Shown in pieces: positions 59,066 to 64,000 of a stretch of 64,000 nucleotides of DNA; the first letter of the stretch is position 1; each line of letters begins with the position of its first letter. The notes under the pieces were generated by a model. It did no database searches, was not told the DNA's origin, and saw only the letters and a list, made by a program, of their open reading frames with translations. Made by a program: the position numbers and the translations under genes. The DNA is from Arthrobacter pascens (GTDB lineage Bacteria > Actinomycetota > Actinomycetes > Actinomycetales > Micrococcaceae): NCBI RefSeq assembly GCF_030815585.1, contig NZ_JAUSWY010000001.1:496001-560000 (forward strand). Reading direction: 5' to 3'.

Positions 59066-59806
59066 ATGCTGGCCGGAACATTCAGTGCGCGCGCCTACTC
59101 ATTCTTTGACACCCTCTTGTGGATCGCGTGCCTGAACCTGCTGTGGGTCGTGTTCACGCTGCTGGGCCTGGGGGTCCTTGGTGCAGGACCGGCCACGGCT
59201 GCAGCCCAGATCCTGGTCCGCCGGAGGGCGCAAGGGGGAGCCGCTCCGCTGCTGCGTACATTCGCCACGGAGTACTTCAAAAACTTTCTCCGCGCCAATG
59301 CATTGGCGCTGCCCGTCATGATCGTGGCGCTCGCCCTGGCCATGAACTGGAACTACTTCGCCGGTGCCGGGGATCTGGTCTCCCAGCTCATCGCCGCCGG
59401 AAGCTTCGTGGGAGCGATCTTCCTGGCAGGCGTGGTCTGCTACCTGTTTCCGATGTATGCCCGCTATGAACTGCCGGTGGGGCAGTACCTGATGATGTGC
59501 TCGCGTTTCGCGGTGCGGCATCTAGCGGGAACTGTGATTCTGTTGTTCATCTCTGCCGCCGCTGTCTATGCCAGCCGTGCCTTGCCTGGTCTCATCCCGT
59601 TCTTCAGTATCGGAGTCTGGCTGTTTGTTACCGGCTGGCTGTGCGACCGCTTCTTCACCGCGAACGACGAATCCTTGGAAGCCCTTGCGGCACTTCAGGA
59701 GGGCACAGCCCAGGAACAAGCGCTCCCGGAGACCTCCCGGCACGGCGCCGGCCGGACGCCTGCGCGCCCCGCCCGCACTGTCGGCCGTGGGGCACCCGTT
59801 GGGTGA
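59066..59806 (+). CDS. yesL: YesL family (DUF624) membrane protein
   Basis: Protein of 246 aa with five to six membrane helices (SFFDTLLWIACLNLLWVVFTLLGLGVLGAGPATAAA first, then ANALALPVMIVALALAM, and a C-terminal ILLFISAAAVYASRALPGLIPFFSIGVWLFVTGWL). The N-terminal 'CLNLLWVVFTLLGLGVLGAGPATAA' is the DUF624 hallmark. Bacillus yesL lies in the rhamnogalacturonan cluster beside an LplB/LplC-type importer, just as here. The role is unknown. The TGA stop at 59804-59806 is followed in the same frame by 54 more open codons made of 11-residue repeats. AAGGGAG lies about 9 nt before the ATG. Confidence 0.88.
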   Translation: MLAGTFSARAYSFFDTLLWIACLNLLWVVFTLLGLGVLGAGPATAAAQILVRRRAQGGAAPLLRTFATEYFKNFLRANALALPVMIVALALAMNWNYFAGAGDLVSQLIAAGSFVGAIFLAGVVCYLFPMYARYELPVGQYLMMCSRFAVRHLAGTVILLFISAAAVYASRALPGLIPFFSIGVWLFVTGWLCDRFFTANDESLEALAALQEGTAQEQALPETSRHGAGRTPARPARTVGRGAPVG

Positions 59807-59971
59807 CCGGTGGGTGACCCCGTTGACGGCCGGTTCGTCGGGCTGGCCGATCCCATTGAGGGCCGGTTCGTCAGCGCGGCCGACCGCAGTGACGGCCGGT
59901 TCGTCGGGCCTGCCGATCCCATTGAGGGCCGGTTCTTCTGCGGAGCTGCGATCTTTGCCGCGGGTGAGTGA
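59807..59971 (+). other. in-frame open extension after the YesL stop codon
   Basis: Directly after the TGA the same frame stays open for 54 codons to TGA 59969-59971, reading PVGDPVDGRFVGLADPIEGR and on in 11-residue units. The context TGACC (UGA followed by C) is known to be leaky. It may be a readthrough extension, the remains of a longer YesL, or chance. No ribosome site suggests an independent gene from GTG 59810. Confidence 0.35.
59825..59944 (+). repeat. 33-bp tandem repeats after yesL
   Basis: Units at 59825-59857, 59858-59890, 59891-59923 and a partial fourth from 59924, each with the core GRCGGCCGGTTCNTC-like segment (for example GGCCGGTTCGTC). Units 1 and 3 and units 2 and 4 are most alike, giving a 66-bp higher-order repeat. 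The remaining part of the 320-bp gap to the next gene holds a good ribosome site for it. Confidence 0.88.
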
Positions 59972-60126
59972 AACGTATCAAATGCTCTTCGGACCGGCGG
60001 GGCCTGGGTGGACTATCCCCGGCCACCAACCGGTTCCAAATGACTCAACCGTCTGACCCAATCATCGGCTCAATCCGGCCGCAAGCAGCAAACCAACCAA
60101 CCCCGAAGAAGTGGAAAAGGAACAAG

Positions 60127-61656
60127 ATGATCCGCAGAAAACCCAGCCTGGCCGCCGCCGTCGTGACCGCCACGGCCCTGACCCTGACCGCGTGTGGCGC
60201 GGGTGAGGCACCGGCCACCGATCTGACCAGCGTCAGCATCATGGCGCCCTTCCTTGAGGCACAGCCGCCGTCAAATGATGGGGCAGTGCAGAAGAAGTTT
60301 GAGGAATTCACCGGCAAGGACGTCAACATCACCTGGGCACCGAACGCCTCCTACGAAGACAAAATGAACATCACCCTGGCGTCTTCCGATATTCCCCATG
60401 TCATGGTGGTTCAGGGCAAATCGCCCGGCTTCGTCAAGAATGCCGAGGCCGGTGCCTTCTGGGACCTCACTGACAAGCTGAAGGACTATCCGAACCTCAA
60501 GACCACCTTCCCGGAAGTACAGAACAACGCCAGCGTCAACGGCAAGGTCTACGGTGTCTTCCGTGCCCGCGGACCCATGCGCGCAGCAGTGATGTTCCGC
60601 CAGGACTGGCTGGACAAGTTGGGCCTGAAGGCACCGGAAACCACTGAAGATCTGTACAACGTGGCCAAGGCCTTCACCGAACAGGATCCTGATGGAAACG
60701 GCCAGGACGACACCTGGGGCATCACCATCCCCAAGTGGGGCGCCCTGGGTTCCAACAGCCCCTACGACATCATTGAAGAGTGGTACGGCACGGGTAACCG
60801 CTGGACCGAAAAGGAAGGCAAGCTGGTCCCCAGCTTCGAGACCGATGAGTTCCTGGAAGCCAACCGGTTCGTCAAGAAGATGATTGACGAGAAGCTCATC
60901 AACCCGGACTTCGCCACCTTCGACGGCACCAAGTGGAACGAGCCGTTCTTCAACGGCAAGGGTGGGATCATCGTCGACGTCGACTCCCGCGTCAGCGTGC
61001 TCATCAACCTTTTCAAGCAGGCGAACCCCAACGATTTCCAGAACAAGGTGGGCTTTGTGGGCAACCTCAAGGGCCCCGACGGTAAGCTCCATGCCCACCC
61101 CACGGATGGCTACTCAGGCTTCCTGGCCATCCCGAAGACCAGCGTCCGGACCGAAGCGGACCTGAAGAACGTCCTGGAATTCCTGAACACGATGAACGGG
61201 AAGGACGTGGCCACGCTCTTCAACAACGGCATCGAAGGGGTGAACTTCACCGTCGAGGACGGCAAGGCCGCCGCCATCAAGCCTGAGACGCCCGAAGGAA
61301 AGGCTGTGGCAACGGATATCAAGAGCTACGCACAGCTTGGCACCAACATCACGGGCAACAACTTCTATCCCGTCAAGCAGGCCTCGGACTACGAACAGAA
61401 GGTCTACGACAAGCGCGTCGAGGTCATGGCGGAGGACCTCAAGAGCGCCGTCTACAACCCGGCTGCAGCCTTCGTTTCACCCACGTACGTTGCCAAGGGC
61501 GCGCAGCTGGACAACATCGTGGCAGATGCCCGGATCAAGTACCTGGCAGGCCAGATCGATGAGCAGGGCCTGAAGGACGCCATCAAGCTGTGGGACACCA
61601 GCGGCGGCAACAAGGTCAAGGAAGAGATCAACAAGCTCTGGCAGGACAGCAAGTAA
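60127..61656 (+). CDS. ABC transporter substrate-binding lipoprotein, LplA/YtcQ type
   Basis: Protein of 509 aa from ATG 60127 (AAAAGG six bases upstream; the frame opens at 59968 without homology). Signal RRKPSLAAAVVTATALTLTAC (Cys about 23). The large two-lobed fold (APFLEAQPPSNDGAVQKKFEEFTGKDVNITW; ITLASSDIPHVMVVQG; GLKAPETTEDLYNVAKAF) is the long family seen with LplB/LplC permeases, unlike the four shorter binding proteins in the window. In Bacillus such importers (YesO/YtcQ) carry rhamnogalacturonan fragments or similar oligosaccharides. First gene of an importer operon ending in the acetylesterase. Confidence 0.92.
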   Translation: MIRRKPSLAAAVVTATALTLTACGAGEAPATDLTSVSIMAPFLEAQPPSNDGAVQKKFEEFTGKDVNITWAPNASYEDKMNITLASSDIPHVMVVQGKSPGFVKNAEAGAFWDLTDKLKDYPNLKTTFPEVQNNASVNGKVYGVFRARGPMRAAVMFRQDWLDKLGLKAPETTEDLYNVAKAFTEQDPDGNGQDDTWGITIPKWGALGSNSPYDIIEEWYGTGNRWTEKEGKLVPSFETDEFLEANRFVKKMIDEKLINPDFATFDGTKWNEPFFNGKGGIIVDVDSRVSVLINLFKQANPNDFQNKVGFVGNLKGPDGKLHAHPTDGYSGFLAIPKTSVRTEADLKNVLEFLNTMNGKDVATLFNNGIEGVNFTVEDGKAAAIKPETPEGKAVATDIKSYAQLGTNITGNNFYPVKQASDYEQKVYDKRVEVMAEDLKSAVYNPAAAFVSPTYVAKGAQLDNIVADARIKYLAGQIDEQGLKDAIKLWDTSGGNKVKEEINKLWQDSK

Positions 61657-61742
61657 CAGCCGCCCCGGCGCCGTCGGACGGTCCTGCATTTTGCGCGGGG
61701 CCGGCCGGCGGCGGACCATCACCACCCAGAAAGGAGGCCTGA

Positions 61743-62747
61743 ATGTCGCAGCTGACAGACGCACTGGCCTCGGACATCGCAACCGGCGACGGCGCGGCGT
61801 CGGGCAAGGCAAAGAAGCCCGCCAAGGCCCCCAAGACCAAGCGCGGCAAGCTCTCCGTCCATATTGCGCATTACAAGTGGCTCTACGTCCTGCTCCTTCC
61901 CGGGGTGATCTATTTCGCCGTTTTCCGTTACGCCCCCATGTATGGGGTCAGTATTGCCTTCAAGGAGTACGTTCCCTTCCTGGGCGTCAACGGGAGCCCA
62001 TGGGTGGGCTTCCAGCATTTCCAGGACTTCTTCAGCAACCCCGACTTCCCGCGGCTGCTGGGCAACACCCTCATCCTGGCCGCGCTCAACCTTCTGGTGG
62101 CCTTCCCGCTGACCATCATCCTGGCGCTGCTGCTGAACGAGGTCCGGCTGAGCATCCTCAAGCGCACTGTGCAGACCCTGGTTTACATCCCCCACTTCCT
62201 GTCCTGGACCATTGTGGCGTCGCTGAGCTTCCTGCTGTTCGCCCTGGACATCGGGCCGCTCTTCCAGTTCATCAACGGCGTGCTGGGAACCGACATCGAT
62301 ATCCTGTCCGATCCCAACTGGTTCCGGCCGCTCATTGTTCTTCAGGAGATCTGGAAGAACACGGGCTGGGGCACCATCATCTTCCTGGCGGCCCTCTCCA
62401 CCGTGGACCAGGACCAGTACGAGGCCGCCATCATCGACGGCGCCGGCCGTTTCCGCAGGGTCTGGCACATCACGCTGCCCGGCATCCGCAGCACCATCAT
62501 CGTGATGCTGATCCTGGCGATCGGCCAGATGCTGAACACCGGGTTCGAGCAGATCTACCTCATGACCAACGCCCTTAACCGCAGCGTGGCGGACGTCTTT
62601 GACACCTATGTGTACTTCGTGGGCATCACCCAGGGCGCCTACAGCTACAGCACCGCCGTCGGACTGTTCAAGTCCGTGGTGGGCATCGTGCTGATCTTCG
62701 GCACGAACTGGCTGGCCAAGCGATTCAATCAGAGCGGACTGTTCTAA
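61743..62747 (+). CDS. oligosaccharide ABC transporter permease (LplB/YtcP partner type)
   Basis: Membrane protein of 334 aa. A Lys/Ala-rich start precedes six helices (YKWLYVLLLPGVIYFAVFRYAPMYGVSIAF first). The EAA loop is QYEAAIIDGAGRFRRVWHITLPGIR (about 223-247). AAAGGAGG lies five bases before the ATG. The next permease starts 3 bp after the stop. This LplB group goes with long binding proteins such as the one at 60127. Confidence 0.94.
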   Translation: MSQLTDALASDIATGDGAASGKAKKPAKAPKTKRGKLSVHIAHYKWLYVLLLPGVIYFAVFRYAPMYGVSIAFKEYVPFLGVNGSPWVGFQHFQDFFSNPDFPRLLGNTLILAALNLLVAFPLTIILALLLNEVRLSILKRTVQTLVYIPHFLSWTIVASLSFLLFALDIGPLFQFINGVLGTDIDILSDPNWFRPLIVLQEIWKNTGWGTIIFLAALSTVDQDQYEAAIIDGAGRFRRVWHITLPGIRSTIIVMLILAIGQMLNTGFEQIYLMTNALNRSVADVFDTYVYFVGITQGAYSYSTAVGLFKSVVGIVLIFGTNWLAKRFNQSGLF

Positions 62748-62750
62748 GCC

Positions 62751-63623
62751 ATGAAAATCCACAACACCCGGGGCGGCCGAATCTTTGATGCCGCCAACTA
62801 CGTGTTCCTGGCCCTGATCGGCATCATCACGCTGCTCCCGTTCGTCTATGTCTTTGCGGGATCGTTCGCCACCGAGGCAGAAATCACCCGGCGCGCGTTC
62901 TTCGTCTGGCCGGAGCAGTTCAGCCTGGGCTCCTACGAGTACATCTTCTCAACGCCCGCCTTCATCCGGGCGCTGGTCACCACGGTGCTGGTCACTGCGG
63001 TGGGAACCCTGGTTCAGCTAATCTTCACCGTCACCATGGCCTACCCGCTTGCCAAACGGAACCTCCGCGGTCGCAAGCTGATCCTGAGCCTGGTGGTGTT
63101 CGCCATGGTCTTCTCCGGCGGCATGATCCCCACGTTCCTGCTGGTCAAGGACTTGGGGCTGCTCAATAACTACTGGGCCCTGATCCTGCCGGCGGCCATC
63201 AACCCGTTCAGCCTGATCATCATCAAGAACTTCTTCCAGGAACTGCCTGCAGAGCTGGAAGAGTCCGCCAAGATGGACGGCGCCACCGAAATCGGGATCC
63301 TCTGGCGGATCCTGCTGCCGCTGTCCAAGCCTGTGCTGGCAACGTTCGCTCTGTTCTACGCGGTGGGCATCTGGAACGACTTCATGTCACCGCTGCTCTA
63401 CCTGAGCGACAACTCCAAATGGACGCTGCAGATGTACCTGCGCCAGGTGACGGCCGCCAGCGACCTGCTGGGCACCGGCAACGCGGACCCGGCCTACATC
63501 CCGCCGGAACAGGGGATCAAGTTCGCCGTGATTGTGGTGGCCACGCTGCCCATCCTGATTTTCTACCCGTTCCTGCAGAAGCACTTTGCCAAGGGCATGC
63601 TGATCGGCTCCGTCAAGGGCTGA
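62751..63623 (+). CDS. oligosaccharide ABC transporter permease (LplC type)
   Basis: Membrane protein of 290 aa with six helices (ANYVFLALIGIITLLPFVYVFAGSFA first). The EAA loop is ELEESAKMDGATEIGILWRILLPLSKP (about 170-196). The segment YLRQVTAAS near the C-terminus is usual for this group. It is preceded by its partner by 3 bp and followed after 58 bp by the acetylesterase gene. Confidence 0.94.
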   Translation: MKIHNTRGGRIFDAANYVFLALIGIITLLPFVYVFAGSFATEAEITRRAFFVWPEQFSLGSYEYIFSTPAFIRALVTTVLVTAVGTLVQLIFTVTMAYPLAKRNLRGRKLILSLVVFAMVFSGGMIPTFLLVKDLGLLNNYWALILPAAINPFSLIIIKNFFQELPAELEESAKMDGATEIGILWRILLPLSKPVLATFALFYAVGIWNDFMSPLLYLSDNSKWTLQMYLRQVTAASDLLGTGNADPAYIPPEQGIKFAVIVVATLPILIFYPFLQKHFAKGMLIGSVKG

Positions 63624-63681
63624 GGGCCCTGGGCGCCTAGGCAGCCAACCATCACCCTCAACCCAGAAAGGAAAGCACAGC

Positions 63682-64000
63682 ATGAAAATCCTGCTCGCCG
63701 GAGATTCCACAGTGGCCAACTGTCCCACCTACGAATACCCCATGAGCGGCTGGGGTGCGCACCTGCCCAGGCATGTGTACACCTGGGCTGCCGTCCACAA
63801 CTTCGCCAAGGGAGGAGCCAGCACAGAGTCCTTCCGCGAAGAAGGGCTCTGGGGCCGGCTCCTGGAGACTTTGGAGGAGCGGGACGTGGTGCTGATCCAG
63901 TTCGGGCACAACGACCAGAAGAAGGTCCACCTCGCCGCCCGGACCGGCTACGCCGCGAACCTGCGCACCATGGTGGCGGAAGTCCGGGCACGGGGCTCAG
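63682..64000 (+). CDS. rhamnogalacturonan acetylesterase (SGNH hydrolase), 3' end outside the window
   Basis: Partial: 106 codons are present and the frame runs off the right edge. SGNH block I is KILLAGDSTVANC (Ser about 9, in the GDST form of carbohydrate esterase family 12), block II has Gly in NFAKGGASTESF (about 41), and block III is IQFGHNDQKK with Asn (about 77). These match rhamnogalacturonan acetylesterases (RhgT/YesT type), which remove acetyl groups from the galacturonic acid of rhamnogalacturonan I. No signal peptide is visible, so it acts inside the cell after import. AAAGGA precedes the ATG. Last seen gene of the importer operon. Confidence 0.9.
   Translation, partial: MKILLAGDSTVANCPTYEYPMSGWGAHLPRHVYTWAAVHNFAKGGASTESFREEGLWGRLLETLEERDVVLIQFGHNDQKKVHLAARTGYAANLRTMVAEVRARGS

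Noticed and set aside
59825..59944. CRISPR-like array
   Set aside because: The units are directly adjacent 33-bp tandem repeats with no unique spacers and no cas genes nearby.

Overview
The window reads as chromosomal DNA of a high-GC actinobacterium of the Arthrobacter/Pseudarthrobacter group (Micrococcaceae). This is inferred from the strong G/C third-position bias, many GTG starts, a TopA with a lysine/alanine-rich tail, a DUF222/HNH endonuclease gene, TipA-, AcuC- and SseB-type genes, and many start codons placed 6-7 nt after a TAnnnT box, as in leaderless actinobacterial mRNAs. No rRNA, tRNA, CRISPR array or phage module was seen.

Positions 1-22.2 kb are housekeeping and core accessory genes: an MrfA-type helicase, GNAT acetyltransferase, TrhO, two paralogous lipoproteins, a PheS-like 'mystery' ligase, a MerR/TipA regulator behind a textbook 19-bp-spacer promoter, a class I methyltransferase, DNA topoisomerase I, SseB, Ppx/GppA, ProC, a Ktr-type K+ uptake pair, an AcuC-type deacetylase, an ArsR regulator, and an L-lactate dehydrogenase divergent from a FadR-type regulator with two matching operators.

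Positions 22.2-29.6 kb hold a LacI-family repressor divergent from a tightly coupled operon. It encodes a Gfo/Idh/MocA oxidoreductase, a uronate-dehydrogenase-like SDR, an enolase-superfamily dehydratase/cycloisomerase, KdgD and a 2,5-dioxovalerate-dehydrogenase-like ALDH. Together these look like the oxidative hexuronate route to 2-oxoglutarate. A SulP-carbonic anhydrase fusion follows.

Positions 32.3-64 kb are a carbohydrate island. It has five lipoprotein substrate-binding proteins, three ABC permease pairs (no ATPase gene in the window), a GH42 beta-galactosidase, a GH78 alpha-L-rhamnosidase, two close Gfo/Idh/MocA paralogues (one fused to a DUF6807/PmoA domain), a dienelactone-hydrolase-type esterase, an M24-fold protein with altered metal ligands, YesL-type membrane proteins and, at the right edge, a rhamnogalacturonan acetylesterase. 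The enzyme set points to rhamnogalacturonan I (pectin) side chains and backbone, with the galacturonate fed to the uronate operon. A LacI-type operator close to TGAGAAAGCGCTTTCTCA recurs at the promoters of nearly every block, suggesting one regulon. An IS256-family element and a DUF222/HNH gene with a duplicated 5' end interrupt the island at 42.7-46.3 kb.
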